Position numbers and translations under genes: made by a program
The notes under the pieces: generated by a model
Told to the model about the DNA's origin: nothing
Database searches by the model: none
Seen by the model: only the letters and a program-made list of their open reading frames with translations
In this document: positions 39,320 to 51,535 of the stretch, piece by piece
Layout of the letters: each line of letters opens with the position of its first letter
Position numbering within the stretch: the first letter of the stretch is position 1
Origin: Buttiauxella warmboldiae
GTDB taxonomy: Bacteria; Pseudomonadota; Gammaproteobacteria; Enterobacterales; Enterobacteriaceae
Length of the DNA: 64,000 nucleotides
Direction: 5' to 3'
NCBI RefSeq assembly: GCF_003818135.1
Contig: NZ_RPOH01000009.1
Span: forward strand, 1 to 64,000

Positions 39320-40501
39320 CTATGGCTTAAAGTCGATAGGCGCGTTTTTGAAAACTTCATAAACGTCCTGGCTTGGCGGCTTCGGAATCTTCGCCAGACG
39401 CGCTGCCGCGATGGCAGCCTGACACAGAGCCGGGTCGCCACCTTCTGATTTGATATCAAGCAGTAAACCGTCAGGAGCCAGTTTTATGCGCAATGTGCAG
39501 GTCTTGCCACTAAAGGCAGGGTCCTGATAAAACTTACTTTCAATTGCGGCTTTTATCTGACCTGCGTAACCACTGATTTCGGCACCAGAAGCGCCATTAT
39601 TTTTATTATTCCCTTTCCCTGCCGCAGCTGCGCTATTACCTTTCGCCCCTGCGCCAGTTTTCGGTGCATTCTTACCGTCGCTCAGGTCGCCAAACAGATC
39701 GTCAACGCCCTGGGCTGCGGCTTTATCAGCTGCCGCTTTTTCTGCAGCAGCCTTTTTCTTCGCATCCGCAGCCGCTTTTTTATCAGCGGCTGCTTTTGCC
39801 GCAGCAGCCTTATCGGCAGCCGCTTTTTCAGAGGCTGCTTTTTCTGCGGCTACAGCTTGCGCAGCGGCTTTTTTCTCTGCCTCTGCAGCCTTTTTGGCCG
39901 CTTCAGCCGCAGCTTTCTTCTCAGCTTCCTGCTGCGCTTTTTTAGCCGCTACGGCAGCTTCTTCCACAGCTTTTTTCTGTGCGTCAGCCGCCGCTTTCTT
40001 CGCAGCTTCTTCCGCAGCCTTCGCCTGCGCATCAGCTTGTGCTTTAGCCTCCGCTTTGGCTTTCGCCGCTGCCGCTTCGGCCTGCTTCTGCTGCTCTTGC
40101 GCTTCTTTAGCCGCTTGCTGCGCCTGTTTTTGCTGTTCTGCCTGCTGCTTCACTTGTTCCTGCGCTTCCAGGCGTTCTTTCTCCAGCTGTTTCAGGCGCT
40201 GTTGTTCAGCCGCCTGTTTTTCCTGAAGCTCTTCCGCCTGTTGTTGCGCTTGTTTCTCGCGAAGCTCAGCCGCACGTTTACTGCTCGCCTGCTGTTGTTG
40301 CTGGCGATTGTACTGCTGCACAACCGCACCTGGGTCGACCATGACCGCGTCAATAGCCGAACCCCCACCGCCACCAGCACTGGCGTCGATGTGCTCGTCA
40401 AACGAACTCCAAATCAGGACTGCAATCAAAATGATATGCAGGATCACTGAGACGATTATCGCACGCTTGAGCTTATCGTTTTCTATGGTTGCCTTTGACA
40501 C
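39320..40501 (-). CDS. tolA: TolA, energy-transducing Tol protein
   Basis: Inner-membrane-anchored periplasmic rod linking TolQR to TolB/Pal. One transmembrane helix (about residues 14-34), then a long Ala/Lys/Glu/Gln-rich helix (about 62-290) and a globular C-terminal domain (NNGASGAEISGYAGQIKAAIESKF... to DFKP) with a conserved Cys pair. The start is GTG at 40501, as in E. coli. At 393 residues it is about 28 shorter than E. coli TolA (421); the difference lies in the repetitive helix, which commonly varies. Confidence 0.95.
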   Translation of the reverse strand: MSKATIENDKLKRAIIVSVILHIILIAVLIWSSFDEHIDASAGGGGGSAIDAVMVDPGAVVQQYNRQQQQQASSKRAAELREKQAQQQAEELQEKQAAEQQRLKQLEKERLEAQEQVKQQAEQQKQAQQAAKEAQEQQKQAEAAAAKAKAEAKAQADAQAKAAEEAAKKAAADAQKKAVEEAAVAAKKAQQEAEKKAAAEAAKKAAEAEKKAAAQAVAAEKAASEKAAADKAAAAKAAADKKAAADAKKKAAAEKAAADKAAAQGVDDLFGDLSDGKNAPKTGAGAKGNSAAAAGKGNNKNNGASGAEISGYAGQIKAAIESKFYQDPAFSGKTCTLRIKLAPDGLLLDIKSEGGDPALCQAAIAAARLAKIPKPPSQDVYEVFKNAPIDFKP

Positions 40502-40535
40502 TATCGGTTCCCAAATATAGCTATCACGAGGTAGA

Positions 40536-40961
40536 TCAGATTGGCTGCGTCATCAGACCGACGGATTTCACACCTGCGCTATGCAGCAGGTTAAGTGCTT
40601 TGATAATCTCCTCATAAGGAACATCTTTAGCACCACCGATCAAAAAGACCGTTTTCGGATTTGCCTGCAAACGACGCTGCGCTTCCGCAACAACTTGTTC
40701 AGACGGCAACTGCTCCAGACGGTCCTTCTCAACCACCACGCTGTATTGCCCTACCCCGGACACTTCAATAATGACCGGCGGTTCATCGTTATTGCTTACG
40801 GTTTGCGAATCGGTCGCATCCGGCAAATCAACCTCAACGCTCTGCGTGATGATCGGCGCGGTTGCCATAAAAATAAGCAACAGCACCAACAGCACGTCCA
40901 GTAGAGGAACGATGTTAATTTCTGATTTTAATTCCCGACGACCACGTCCACGTCTGGCCAT
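40536..40961 (-). CDS. tolR: TolR, Tol-Pal stator subunit
   Basis: ExbD/TolR-family protein with a single transmembrane helix carrying the proton-path Asp (INIVPLLDVLLVLLLIFM, Asp23) and a periplasmic peptidoglycan-binding domain. It has 141 residues against 142 in E. coli. It lies 10 nt after tolQ. Confidence 0.96.
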   Translation of the reverse strand: MARRGRGRRELKSEINIVPLLDVLLVLLLIFMATAPIITQSVEVDLPDATDSQTVSNNDEPPVIIEVSGVGQYSVVVEKDRLEQLPSEQVVAEAQRRLQANPKTVFLIGGAKDVPYEEIIKALNLLHSAGVKSVGLMTQPI

Positions 40962-40971
40962 GACTTACCCC

Positions 40972-42059
<1,088 letters not shown>

Positions 42060-42147
42060 AGGACATCCCGGTAATGCAATTAAACGTTGCTACTATACGC
42101 AAGAGGATGGGGGTTGGGAATGGGTTGCATTAAACGTTAGGTAAATA

Positions 42148-42173
42148 TTTATGGGCTTGTTAAAGCCCATAAA
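42148..42173 (-). terminator. Hairpin between ybgE and ybgC
   Basis: Perfect 11-bp stem TTTATGGGCTT (42148-42158) with AAGCCCATAAA (42163-42173), 34 nt after ybgE in transcription direction. The A/T tail is only partly T-rich, so read-through into tol-pal is possible. Confidence 0.55.
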
Positions 42174-42206
42174 ATCTGTGTAAAAAACTTCGCGGTTAAA
42201 GAAGCA

Positions 42207-42500
42207 TCAGAAGAAAAAAATAGCCAGTCCTGCCAGCAGGACTAATAGCGCAGGCAACGGACTAAAAACGCCCTGCCACAGCACTTTACGTGGACGAAAG
42301 CCCACGCCGTGTATCACACCGGTACACACAGCCCACATCAACAAAAAACCATGCCATATTGCCAGCTCACTGGTTTTTGCCGCAAAGCGGGACGGGTCCC
42401 AAAAGATACACCCGGCAAGTATTAGTGCCATGATCAAGGAAAGAGCCCTTAAAGGGCTCTTATCCATTACCGCATACAGCTTTGCGATAATTGCTTCCAT
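42207..42500 (-). CDS. ybgE: YbgE, cyd operon membrane protein
   Basis: Small membrane protein of 97 residues (the E. coli length) encoded in the cytochrome bd operon, with about three hydrophobic segments. No catalytic role is established. Its ATG overlaps the cydX stop by one base (TAATG). Confidence 0.92.
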   Translation of the reverse strand: MEAIIAKLYAVMDKSPLRALSLIMALILAGCIFWDPSRFAAKTSELAIWHGFLLMWAVCTGVIHGVGFRPRKVLWQGVFSPLPALLVLLAGLAIFFF

Positions 42501-42613
42501 TAAATATCTTCTTTACCGGCTTTGGCAGCTTCTACGTGCTCAAGTGCCAGGGCGGTAATGATGCCAAATGCACAGGCAAGAAGCGTCCCCAGAATCCATG
42601 CAAAGTACCACAT
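42500..42613 (-). CDS. cydX: CydX, cytochrome bd-I small subunit
   Basis: A 37-residue single-helix subunit required for full cytochrome bd-I stability and activity. The translation starts MWYFAWILGTLLACAFGIIT and ends KAGKEDI, nearly identical to E. coli CydX. It lies between cydB and ybgE and is translationally coupled to ybgE. Confidence 0.95.
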   Translation of the reverse strand: MWYFAWILGTLLACAFGIITALALEHVEAAKAGKEDI

Positions 42614-42627
42614 AATCAGCTCCTTAC

Positions 42628-43767
42628 TTAGTACAGAGAGTGGGTGTTGCTTTCAATGTGTTCTTTAGTGATTCGACCGAACATCTTCCAGTAACACCAG
42701 GTGGTGTAGATAAGAATAATCGGTACGAACACCGCAGCTACATAGGTCATCACGTTCAGCGTCAGCTGGCTGGATGTCGCATCCCACATGGTCAGGCTCG
42801 CGTTCAGCATGGTGCTGGAAGGCATCACGAACGGGAACAGCGCCACACCGGCAGTCAGAATCACACAGGCCAGCGTCAGTGAGGAGAAGACAAATGCCAT
42901 GGCCCCTTTTTCCAGACGTGACATCAGCACCGTCAGCAGCGGCAGCACCACACCCAGCGCCGGGATAAGCCACAGAATTGGCATCGCGTTGAAGTTCACC
43001 ATCCAGGCGCCTGCCTGACGAGCCACTTCTTTGGTCAGCGGGTTAGAAGCTGCATGGTGATTCAATTCTGAAGTCACAACGTAGCCATCGATACCGTAAA
43101 TCACCCAAACGCCAGCCAGCGCGAAGCACACCATCATCACCAGCGCTGCAATTTGTGCCGCAGCTTTGGCGCGCAGATGCAGTTCACCCACCGTACGCAT
43201 TTGCAGGTAAGTTGCCCCCTGAGCGAGGATCATAGAAACGCTCACGATACCCGCCAACAGGCCAAACGGATTGAGCAACTGGAAGAAGTTACCGGTGTAG
43301 TACAGACGCAGATACTCATCAACGTGGAACGGTACACCCTGCAGCAGGTTGCCAAACGCCACACCAATAACCAACGGCGGCACAAAGCTGCCGATGAAAA
43401 TGCCCCAGTCCCACATGTTACGCCAGCGCATGTCTTCAATCTTCGAACGGTAGTCGAAACCTACCGGACGGAAGAACAAGGAAGCCAGCACCAGGATCAT
43501 CGCCACATAGAAGCCGGAGAACGCAGCGGCATAAACCATCGGCCAGGCAGCAAACAACGCGCCGCCCGCCGTGATAAGCCATACCTGGTTACCATCCCAG
43601 TGCGGGGCGATGGAGTTCACCATAATGCGGCGTTCAACGTCAGACTTGCCAATGATGCGTGACAGCATGCCCACGCCCATATCAAAGCCATCGGTAACGG
43701 CAAAACCAATCAGCAGAATGCCAACCAGCAGCCACCAGATAAAACGCAATACTTCATAATCGATCAT
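42628..43767 (-). CDS. cydB: Cytochrome bd-I ubiquinol oxidase subunit II
   Basis: Nine-helix membrane subunit pairing with CydA; 379 residues as in E. coli, starting MIDYEVLRFIWWLLVGILLIGFAVTDGFDMG with the conserved Asp residues of the N-terminal helix. It begins 15 nt after cydA. Confidence 0.96.
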   Translation of the reverse strand: MIDYEVLRFIWWLLVGILLIGFAVTDGFDMGVGMLSRIIGKSDVERRIMVNSIAPHWDGNQVWLITAGGALFAAWPMVYAAAFSGFYVAMILVLASLFFRPVGFDYRSKIEDMRWRNMWDWGIFIGSFVPPLVIGVAFGNLLQGVPFHVDEYLRLYYTGNFFQLLNPFGLLAGIVSVSMILAQGATYLQMRTVGELHLRAKAAAQIAALVMMVCFALAGVWVIYGIDGYVVTSELNHHAASNPLTKEVARQAGAWMVNFNAMPILWLIPALGVVLPLLTVLMSRLEKGAMAFVFSSLTLACVILTAGVALFPFVMPSSTMLNASLTMWDATSSQLTLNVMTYVAAVFVPIILIYTTWCYWKMFGRITKEHIESNTHSLY

Positions 43768-43782
43768 TTGACGACTCCTGTC

Positions 43783-45351
43783 TTAGCGTGCCGGCTGAGA
43801 GGTCACATTGGACTGCTCAAAGTGATAGCGACCTGTTTTCAGACTGCTCGGCCCAAGGCGAGCAAATTTGAACATCAGGAACAGTTCCGCCACCATAAAC
43901 AGCGTGTAAAGGCCGCAAATCAGCACCATGGAGAAGATCAGATCGCCCACGGTCAGCGAGGAGTTAGCCACCGCAGTTGGCAATACCTCGCCAACGGCCC
44001 ATGGCTGACGACCGTATTCGGCAACAAACCAGCCGGATTCAATCGCAATCCACGGCAGCGGGATACCATAGAGCGCCGCACGCAACAGCCATTTTTTCGA
44101 GCCGATGGCATTACGCGTCACGGTCCAGAACGAAACCGCAATGATAAACAGCATCAGGAAGCCACAGCCCACCATGATACGGAAAGCAAAGTACAGCGGA
44201 GCTACGCGTGGAATAGAATCTTTGGTTGCTTGCTGAATTTGCGCTTCCGTAGCGTCAGCGACGTTCGGGGTATAGCGTTTAAGCAACAAACCGTAACCCA
44301 GGTCTTTCTTGATGGCGTTAAAGTCATCGCGAACCGCCTGGTCGTTAGAACCTGCGCGTAGCTGTTCCAGCAGGCTGTAGGCCTTCATCCCGTTACGAAT
44401 ACGTTCTTCATGCTGCACCATCAGATCTTTCAGACCGATAACGGGCGTATCTACCGAACGGGTAGCAATGATGCCCAGCGCATACGGAATTTGAATCGCA
44501 AAATGATTCTCTTGCTTGTCCTGATCCGGGATACCAAACAGCGTAAACGAGGCCGGAGCCGGTTGGGTTTCCCACTCGGCTTCAATGGCGGCCAGCTTGG
44601 TTTTCTGCACGTCACCCATTTCGTAGCCGGACTCATCGCCCAGCACGATAACAGACAGGATTGCCGCCATACCAAAGCTCGCTGCGATGGCGAATGAACG
44701 TTTGGCAAATGCGACGTCACGGCCTTTAAGCAGATAGTAAGAGCTCACACCGAGGATAAACATCGCGCCACACACATAGCCAGAAGCCACTGTGTGAACG
44801 AATTTCACCTGCGCAACCGGGTTCAGCACCAGCTCGGAGAAGCTGACCATCTCCATACGCATGGTTTCGAAGTTAAAGTCGGAAGCAATCGGGTTCTGCA
44901 TCCAGCCGTTCGCCACCAGAATCCACAGCGCGGAAAGGTTGGAGCCAAGCGCCACCAGCCAGGTTACCGCCATGTGTTGGACTTTGCCGAGGCGATCCCA
45001 ACCGAAGAAGAACAGACCCACGAAGGTGGATTCAAGGAAGAATGCCATCAGGCCTTCAATGGCCAGAGGGGCACCAAAAATATCACCCACGTAGTGCGAG
45101 TAATAAGACCAGTTTGTGCCGAACTGGAACTCCATAGTTAAACCGGTGGCCACGCCCAAAGCAAAGTTGATACCAAACAACTTGCCCCAGAACTTGGTCA
45201 TATCTTTATAAATTTGCTTACCTGACAGCACGTACACCGTTTCCATAATAGCCAACAGGAACGCCATACCGAGCGTTAGTGGCACAAACAGAAAGTGGTA
45301 CATCGCGGTCAAGGCAAACTGTAAGCGCGACAGTTCGACAATATCAAACAT
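43783..45351 (-). CDS. cydA: Cytochrome bd-I ubiquinol oxidase subunit I
   Basis: Carries hemes b558, b595 and d and the quinol site; reduces O2 to water with high affinity. The N-terminal heme ligand is His19 ([15 protein letters not shown]), and the second axial His lies in [11 protein letters not shown]. The long Q-loop ([14 protein letters not shown]...) is present. I start at the ATG at 45351, giving 522 residues as in E. coli; the longer frame adds 22 residues with no similarity. Confidence 0.96.
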   Translation of the reverse strand: MFDIVELSRLQFALTAMYHFLFVPLTLGMAFLLAIMETVYVLSGKQIYKDMTKFWGKLFGINFALGVATGLTMEFQFGTNWSYYSHYVGDIFGAPLAIEGLMAFFLESTFVGLFFFGWDRLGKVQHMAVTWLVALGSNLSALWILVANGWMQNPIASDFNFETMRMEMVSFSELVLNPVAQVKFVHTVASGYVCGAMFILGVSSYYLLKGRDVAFAKRSFAIAASFGMAAILSVIVLGDESGYEMGDVQKTKLAAIEAEWETQPAPASFTLFGIPDQDKQENHFAIQIPYALGIIATRSVDTPVIGLKDLMVQHEERIRNGMKAYSLLEQLRAGSNDQAVRDDFNAIKKDLGYGLLLKRYTPNVADATEAQIQQATKDSIPRVAPLYFAFRIMVGCGFLMLFIIAVSFWTVTRNAIGSKKWLLRAALYGIPLPWIAIESGWFVAEYGRQPWAVGEVLPTAVANSSLTVGDLIFSMVLICGLYTLFMVAELFLMFKFARLGPSSLKTGRYHFEQSNVTSQPAR

Positions 45352-45929
45352 CTTGACTCCTTGCTCTTCGCATGAAGACTCCGACCATGGTTCACCCACG
45401 GGTAAACCACAACGCATGCCTTAATACAAAAACATTCGCTTCCAGACTTCATCCCTTCGTCATTTCATTTACATGTAACGAAGAAAGGTGAAAGGTTACA
45501 AACACGTTAAAAAAACCAAAAAATAATCCGCAAATATATTACCCTGCAATTTCCCCACAATAAACAGGTAATTGCTTAGAGATATTTACGTTTCTCGACA
45601 GTGATCAATTTATAGCGAAAATACCGCTTTACCGCCATCTTGATCTGCAACAATTTACGCAATTAAGCACACTGCTTGCTAATTTTAAATATTGATCTAG
45701 CGCAATTTATTCGCTTGCTGTTAATTTAGTTTATCGTTACGGATAAAAGTGAATGGATTGTTATCAATCATGACTCCAGGTAAAGATTGCGTTAATAAAA
45801 ACATTACCTGGAGAAAAAACTATCTTCTGGCGATAAATAAAAAAATAAACGCCCGTCCAGTAGTGACCGCAGCTTTTAAATAAATCCTTATTTTTTGCAT
45901 GGTAATTGACACTATATGCCTGACTAAAA
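45352..45929 (-). promoter_or_regulatory. cydABX control region
   Basis: About 580 nt of A/T-rich non-coding DNA before cydA. E. coli cydA has several promoters controlled by ArcA and FNR. Here TTGAT-CTAG-CGCAA (45692-45705) resembles an FNR site with one good half. A perfect TTACATGTAA palindrome (45469-45478) within a wider CTTCGT...ACGAAG repeat lies about 120 nt before the gene. No coding sequence was found. Confidence 0.5.
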
Positions 45930-45957
45930 AACAGAAGGGCCACGTTTTACGTGGCCC
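45930..45957 (-). terminator. Terminator of the mngAB operon
   Basis: On the minus strand GGGCCACGT (45957-45949), loop AAA, ACGTGGCCC (45945-45937), then TTCTGTTTTTT, starting 27 nt after mngB. Confidence 0.85.
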
Positions 45958-45983
45958 TGAAGTAGAGGATTAAAACAATAACG

Positions 45984-48626
45984 TTATTTTGAACGATCTA
46001 TTGCCAGGTTAAAAGTGCGTGACTGGCAAGGTTTTAGCTGAGCAAACTGCCCTGTACTTGCTGAGGGCTGTAACAGCGATTGTTCATCCATTCCCGTCTC
46101 ATGCCAGTCAACCACAGGCAGCGAACAAACCACGGCTCCTTCGCTGGACTGCTGCTCATCAGGGTTAAAGAGGCGAATAATTAATGCATCGCGGTCTTCC
46201 GCTTTTTTAAGCACGCTGAGCGCACATCCCGTTGCAGGCAGCGTAAGCAAACTAAATGTGCCCGGCGTTATAAAATCAGCTCTGTTCAGCTTCATCGCAT
46301 CAAACGGAATTTTATTGTAACACTGAACCGGCGTTAGCCATGCGCGCGCATGTTGAGCAATATTCGCCGTAGTGGGTGAGCCGCTAAATGCCATCAGGCT
46401 AAAACGGCAGCTCAGCTTTCCGCGGAGCTGGGAATCAGGAGTAGGTAATTTGATGCCGGATGGGCGCCCCGGGCGTAACACCAGCTCTTCTTTGCCCAGA
46501 ACCCCCACCGAACGGAATAGCGTCAACGCGAAGGTGTCTTTTTTCTCACCGATGATTTCAAACTCGCGCAGCCCTTCGGTAAACAGCGCCATGCCTTTCT
46601 TACCATCATGTAACGCGGCGTAGTTCAGTAGATTCCATACCGGGATCGGCGCTTCTTTCCAACCCTCTTCCTGCCAGTTTTCCATCGCCGTGTCATCAAC
46701 CGGGCGTGTAATAGTGCCGAACTGGTTATCAGCCAAAACGGTTTTAGACGCGAACGGAGTAGGAATCAGCACGCGCACCCGGTGGTCGTCGGCCTGGTTG
46801 TCGAGTTGCATTTCGATATCAATGCGGCGGCTATGGTGGGCAAGCGTGATATGGCATGCTACGTCCAGATACCCGCCAGTCTGGCGCTCCGCGCGCTGTT
46901 GCAAATTTTCCGGTAATGCCATACGCAGTTTCAGCAAAGCCGTACTTTGCCAGGCTTCGCGTTTCACTTCACAAACATGCGCGCTGGCGGTCGAGTAAAT
47001 CAGCCATTCGGCTTTGGCAGGTGAATAGTCATATTCATCGCCATCATCCGACCCATCTTCCAGTTGCAGAACCTGGTCGTAGGTCAGGCCGCTTTGCTTA
47101 TCAGTGATATGCAGCGTGCCATTCTGGTTCAGCGCGATACGGTAGAAATTGTTTTCCAATAAAGCTTCTGTGCTTTCCGCTGCGCTGCGCTGAACCCCTG
47201 GTTTTTTCCCTTCCACATACAGCGTGCAATAACCCATCGCTGGCAGTACCTGGCTGAGCTGAATATCATATTCCATAAACGGATCGTAATTGCCGTAATG
47301 CACAATTTGCCTGTCGATCAGCCCCGGATCGATTTCACGTGCTTCACGAATGAAATATTCCACTTCATTGCCCTGCTCATCTTTAAGCGAAAACTGGCCG
47401 GCACGAATACGTATAGTGGTGTTGATGACCTCTTCACGCGGGTAAGGCATCATGTTGAAAAAGGTCAGCTTATCCGCGGTGGTAGAGGGCATATTGTCGA
47501 CAATTTTGCGCATGTAGAATCGAATCAGGTTTTCCGCCATGTCGTCTGCCAGCACAAAACGGGTCATGATTTCCTGGTGAACCTTATCGCTACAGCAGCA
47601 GCCGATACTGTCGTGTGCATGATTTTTCAGGATCTCTTTCCACATTTTTTCCAGCAAGCCGTGGTGATATTCAAAGCCTAGCGACCACGCGATAGAGGCC
47701 AGCGGCTCGAGAATATTGACGATTTTGTTCTCAATCTGCGCGTGAGCAATTTTAATGTCCATGCGCGTCGAGCTGATGGTGCGGTGCACACGCATGTACT
47801 TGCCATCGACAAACTCGCCTTTTAGCGTGGCAAGTTTGTCGCGTAATGCTTCAATCTTCTCGAACACTTCTTCGTAGCGGCTCATGACAAACTCACGCTG
47901 CGGGTATATTTCACGCAGCTTGTCGATGACCGCAAAGATATTTTGCTGCAGCGGCATCTGGTCATGGCCGTTTGGCAGTAAGATTTCCTGCGTTGCGGAG
48001 GCCTTTTCCAGCACCTCAAAATAGCTGTCGAGGCGCTTACGTAAGCCCGCTTCGTCTGCTGGCAAATATTTACCAATCGCATAACCCAGCGGCAGCACCT
48101 GGGCTGTCACTTCGCTGCCATCGTTGCTTTGCCATAAAAATTCCGTTCGGTCAGTGCCGTGGCGTTCGGAACAACCCCGCCAGAACATTGCGCGCTTGAT
48201 TCCAAAACCGTTAAAGATATGCGGCAATTGCGCAGACATTCCAAACGAGTCCGGCAGATAGCCGATTTTCATCGGCTCGCCAAACGCCAGGCAGTCGCGC
48301 ATTCCGTACATCAGGTTACGAACGATGGATTCGCCAGAAACAATAGTGGTGTCGGTTTGCGTATACCACGGGCCGATAATCAGCTTGCCCGCTGCCACCA
48401 GCGCTTTTACTCGCGGCTTATTTTCCGGCTTAATCGCAAAGTAATCTTCCAGCACTGCGGTTTGCCCATCAAGCACATAATATTGATATTCAGCATCACA
48501 CTCAAGGCGTGTCAGAATCTCCTCCATGTTATTAATCAACAGGATGCGTGATTCTTCAGTCGTGAAATACCATTCACGGTCCCAATGCATATGGGGAGTT
48601 ATATGAACACGAGATACAGCTTTCAT
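45984..48626 (-). CDS. mngB: MngB, alpha-mannosidase (GH38)
   Basis: Cytoplasmic glycoside hydrolase family 38 enzyme that splits 2-O-(6-phospho-alpha-mannosyl)-D-glycerate, imported by MngA, to mannose-6-phosphate and glycerate. The N-terminal GH38 motif [13 protein letters not shown] carries metal ligands and [14 protein letters not shown] carries the catalytic Asp nucleophile; [12 protein letters not shown] contributes further ligands. It has 880 residues against 877 in E. coli. It lies 26 nt after mngA. Confidence 0.95.
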   Translation of the reverse strand: MKAVSRVHITPHMHWDREWYFTTEESRILLINNMEEILTRLECDAEYQYYVLDGQTAVLEDYFAIKPENKPRVKALVAAGKLIIGPWYTQTDTTIVSGESIVRNLMYGMRDCLAFGEPMKIGYLPDSFGMSAQLPHIFNGFGIKRAMFWRGCSERHGTDRTEFLWQSNDGSEVTAQVLPLGYAIGKYLPADEAGLRKRLDSYFEVLEKASATQEILLPNGHDQMPLQQNIFAVIDKLREIYPQREFVMSRYEEVFEKIEALRDKLATLKGEFVDGKYMRVHRTISSTRMDIKIAHAQIENKIVNILEPLASIAWSLGFEYHHGLLEKMWKEILKNHAHDSIGCCCSDKVHQEIMTRFVLADDMAENLIRFYMRKIVDNMPSTTADKLTFFNMMPYPREEVINTTIRIRAGQFSLKDEQGNEVEYFIREAREIDPGLIDRQIVHYGNYDPFMEYDIQLSQVLPAMGYCTLYVEGKKPGVQRSAAESTEALLENNFYRIALNQNGTLHITDKQSGLTYDQVLQLEDGSDDGDEYDYSPAKAEWLIYSTASAHVCEVKREAWQSTALLKLRMALPENLQQRAERQTGGYLDVACHITLAHHSRRIDIEMQLDNQADDHRVRVLIPTPFASKTVLADNQFGTITRPVDDTAMENWQEEGWKEAPIPVWNLLNYAALHDGKKGMALFTEGLREFEIIGEKKDTFALTLFRSVGVLGKEELVLRPGRPSGIKLPTPDSQLRGKLSCRFSLMAFSGSPTTANIAQHARAWLTPVQCYNKIPFDAMKLNRADFITPGTFSLLTLPATGCALSVLKKAEDRDALIIRLFNPDEQQSSEGAVVCSLPVVDWHETGMDEQSLLQPSASTGQFAQLKPCQSRTFNLAIDRSK

Positions 48627-48652
48627 TCTTGTCTGCCTTAACGTCTGAGTGA

Positions 48653-50572
48653 TTACGATAAAACGCTGTCAGGGGAGTATTTGCCCTGCTTAACCGCATG
48701 CCTACGCCACAAAATCAGCACCAGGGTTGAAATAGCGGTGCCAATCAACGCCGCCCCAAACCAGGCCGCCGCCGCCGTCATGCCGCTATGGTCGCCAGGA
48801 TGCAGCAAGAACAGAGAGAAAATGCCTGCGCCCGGCGTTGATAACCCAATATTCATTGCCCCAACCATCGCACCAGTCACCACCGATCCCACCAGGAAAG
48901 AGCCAATCACACGGATCGGATCTTCAATCGCCATTGGGATCGCCCCTTCGGTGATCCCCGCAAGTCCGAGTAGCCAGGTCGATTTTCCCGTTTCAATTTC
49001 GAAGTCTTTAAACAAACGAGGCGCCATCAGCGTCGAAGCCGTTACGGTAAAAGCGGAAACCATTTTAACGGAAGCAAAAATGGCATAAGGCCCGTATACG
49101 CCGTTTGCCATCGCCCCCAGGCAAAATGCGTAGGAGGCTTTATTCACCGGTCCGCCGAGATCGAAGGAACACATAAAGCCGAGAATGGCGCCCAGCAGCA
49201 ATGCATTGCTACCGGATAACCCATTAAGCCAGTGGGTTAATGAGGTATTGAGCCACGCAACAGGTTCGCCGACCACGAACAGCATCAGGCTGCCTGCGAC
49301 CAGCGTACCAATCACCGGATAAAGATAGAACGTCAGGAAACCATTGAAGTTTGCACTCAGGCGGATGTGCTGTTTTACCCAGCGCATCAGGTAACCCGCA
49401 ATTAATCCTCCGACCACGCCGCCCAGAAAACCCGAACCGATCATGTTGGCGGCAAGCCCTGCGGCGAACCCCGGGCCGAGAGCGGGTTTATCCGCCAGAG
49501 AATAAGCGGTATAGGCTGCAAGGACCGGCACCATCAATGTGCCCAGCATGCCTCCACCAAGTTTGCGGTACATCCACAGCCAGGAGTTTTCGAGATCAAA
49601 CAAATGCTGCAGGCCGAAAATCTGCGCCAGCAAAACGGCTACGGCTAACACGGTACCGCCCGCGACAATCAACGGAACGGCGAAGGAAATCCCACTCAGC
49701 AGTGCCTGCTTTAATTCTGTTTTAACACTGGGTTTAGCCGCAGGCGCGTCCTGTTGCTGCACCCGCTCTTCCGTCAGAGGTTTCAGAGCCAGAGCCTGCT
49801 GCAAAATACGCTCGGCGTGTTTGATGGGTTCAGCAACCGGCGTAGTGATGGACGGGATGCCTTTGAATCTTTCGATTTCTTTAATCGCGACTTCTGCCGC
49901 AAAAATACAGGCGTGCGCCTGGTTAATCTGAGCGGCGGTCAAACGCCCTTCAACCCCGTTTGCCCCCTGCTTTTCAACGTAAACATTAATACCGAGTTTG
50001 CGTCCGGCTTTTTCCAGATACTCAGCGGCCATATAGGTATGCGCAATGCCAGCCGGACAGGCCGTTACGCAAACGATAGTAGGACGCGTGAGATCTTCCT
50101 GGGCGGCAACACTTTCCGGCTCGCGATTCAGCAGCGACATAAATTCGTCAACAGTTCTGGCCCGCATCACTTTTTCACGCACTTCATCATCCACCAGAGC
50201 CGTGGTTAGCGAAGTCAGGAGCTGCATATGCGTAGAGCCGGCTTCCCCTTCAGGGATTGCCAGCAAGAAAATCATCTGTACTGCCTCCGGCCCGTCGACC
50301 CCTTCCCAGTCAATCGGAGTGGTAAGCGTTGCGGCTGCGAATGCCGCTTCTTTTACGGCGTTGGTTTTGCCGTGTGGTACGGCCAGCCCTTCGCCCAGCG
50401 CGGTTGGTCCCTGTGCTTCACGAGCAAAAACCTCCGCCAGAAATTGTTCCAGATTATGTAATTTTCCAAGAGCCGCAAGTTGCTGCGCCATCGCGTTTAT
50501 TGCTTCATCACGACTAACGAACGTCGTTTGTAGCGTTAGCAAATCAGGATGCGTTAAAGCCGTCAGGTTCAT
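48653..50572 (-). CDS. mngA: MngA, PTS EIIABC for mannosyl-glycerate
   Basis: Fructose-family phosphotransferase permease that imports and phosphorylates 2-O-alpha-mannosyl-D-glycerate. Domain order A-B-C: EIIA with phospho-His in [13 protein letters not shown] with phospho-Cys in [18 protein letters not shown], and EIIC with about eight to ten helices ([21 protein letters not shown] onward). I start at the second of two ATGs (50572), 5 nt after GAGG; the frame extends upstream to a TTG at 50626, and the E. coli annotation is also longer, so the start is uncertain. Confidence 0.93.
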   Translation of the reverse strand: MNLTALTHPDLLTLQTTFVSRDEAINAMAQQLAALGKLHNLEQFLAEVFAREAQGPTALGEGLAVPHGKTNAVKEAAFAAATLTTPIDWEGVDGPEAVQMIFLLAIPEGEAGSTHMQLLTSLTTALVDDEVREKVMRARTVDEFMSLLNREPESVAAQEDLTRPTIVCVTACPAGIAHTYMAAEYLEKAGRKLGINVYVEKQGANGVEGRLTAAQINQAHACIFAAEVAIKEIERFKGIPSITTPVAEPIKHAERILQQALALKPLTEERVQQQDAPAAKPSVKTELKQALLSGISFAVPLIVAGGTVLAVAVLLAQIFGLQHLFDLENSWLWMYRKLGGGMLGTLMVPVLAAYTAYSLADKPALGPGFAAGLAANMIGSGFLGGVVGGLIAGYLMRWVKQHIRLSANFNGFLTFYLYPVIGTLVAGSLMLFVVGEPVAWLNTSLTHWLNGLSGSNALLLGAILGFMCSFDLGGPVNKASYAFCLGAMANGVYGPYAIFASVKMVSAFTVTASTLMAPRLFKDFEIETGKSTWLLGLAGITEGAIPMAIEDPIRVIGSFLVGSVVTGAMVGAMNIGLSTPGAGIFSLFLLHPGDHSGMTAAAAWFGAALIGTAISTLVLILWRRHAVKQGKYSPDSVLS

Positions 50573-50575
50573 CAT

Positions 50576-50757
50576 TCCCTCGTCAGGAGTCGGTGCTGGT
50601 TGCCGGAAGTTTACACAGTAAAACAATACCTTTATGTGATCAATTTCACCTTAATCCATATTTGTATTTAATTTGTATTAATACTTATCTGTTAACAGCG
50701 ATGATGAATAGCGCTATTATCTGCCCATGATGACTAACGTTCTCAGAGGAGTGCGTG
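50576..50757. promoter_or_regulatory. mngA-mngR divergent control region
   Basis: A/T-rich gap between divergent mngA and mngR. The perfect palindrome GTATTAATAC (50675-50684), preceded by a repeated ATTTGTATT, is a candidate MngR operator. The regulator and both genes are adjacent, as in E. coli. Confidence 0.5.
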
Positions 50758-51474
50758 GTGGGGAAAAAACCAATGTATCGCCAGATAGCCGATGCTATCC
50801 GTCAACAGATTGAAAGCGGCGAGCTGAAACCGGGTGACGCACTACCGACCGAATCTACGCTTCAGGCTCAGTTTTCCGTAAGTCGGGTCACGGTTCGCCA
50901 GGCGCTAAAGCAGCTGACTGAACAGCAAATCATTGAGAGCATTCAAGGCAGCGGTTCTTACGTCAAAGAAGAAAAGGTTAACTACGATATTTATCAGCTC
51001 ACCAGCTTGTATGAAAAACTGGCCGATCGTAACGTTGAAACCCATAGCGAAGTACAAGTGTTTGAAGTGACAAAAGCCGATGCGTTGTTGGCAGCCCGGC
51101 TGCAGCTCACCATTGATGACAAAGTCTGGCATGTAAAACGCGTGCGTTTTATCAAGCAAAAGCCGGTCACGCTGGAAGAAACCTGGATGCCGCTCACGCT
51201 ATTTCCCGATCTCACCTGGGAAGTGATGGAAAACTCCAAATATCACTTTATTGAGAAGGTGAAAAAGATGGTTATCGACCGCAGCGAACAAGAAATCATC
51301 CCCGTGATGCCGTCAGAAGAGGTAGCGAAAGCGTTGGGAATCGACGCCAGTAAACCCATTCTGGAGAAGGTTTCCTGTGGCTATTTGAAGGATGGACGAG
51401 TGTTTGAATTTAGCCGCAATATCTTTAAAAGTGACGATTACAAATTTACGCTGGTGGCGCGGCGTAAGCATTAG
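50758..51474 (+). CDS. mngR: MngR, GntR-family repressor of mngAB
   Basis: GntR/HutC-type repressor. The N-terminal winged helix-turn-helix (MYRQIADAIRQQIESGELKPGDALPTES... VSRVTVRQALKQL) precedes a UTRA ligand domain (about residues 80-235) expected to sense the mannosyl-glycerate phosphate or a related ligand. Tandem GTG codons occur at 50755 and 50758; AGGAG ends 6 nt before the second, which gives 238 residues and aligns with E. coli MngR. Confidence 0.94.
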   Translation: MGKKPMYRQIADAIRQQIESGELKPGDALPTESTLQAQFSVSRVTVRQALKQLTEQQIIESIQGSGSYVKEEKVNYDIYQLTSLYEKLADRNVETHSEVQVFEVTKADALLAARLQLTIDDKVWHVKRVRFIKQKPVTLEETWMPLTLFPDLTWEVMENSKYHFIEKVKKMVIDRSEQEIIPVMPSEEVAKALGIDASKPILEKVSCGYLKDGRVFEFSRNIFKSDDYKFTLVARRKH

Positions 51475-51477
51475 CCA

Positions 51478-51504
51478 TAAAAAAGGCCGCTCAAAAGAGC
51501 GGCC
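51478..51504 (-). terminator. Terminator of the suc operon
   Basis: On the minus strand GGCCGCTC, loop TTTT, GAGCGGCC followed by a T-run (51484-51478), about 30 nt after sucD. It also separates the convergent mngR. Confidence 0.88.
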
Positions 51505-51535
51505 AACCATGTCGAACAATTATTATTAGTTCTGC

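Noticed and set aside
39857-40450. Plus-strand ORFs rich in Arg/Leu/Phe or Ala/Ser/Cys opposite tolA
   Set aside because: Low-complexity mirror images of the TolA Ala/Lys/Glu helix repeats.
43768-44361. 197-codon plus-strand ORF opposite cydA
   Set aside because: Antisense shadow of cydA with no independent evidence.
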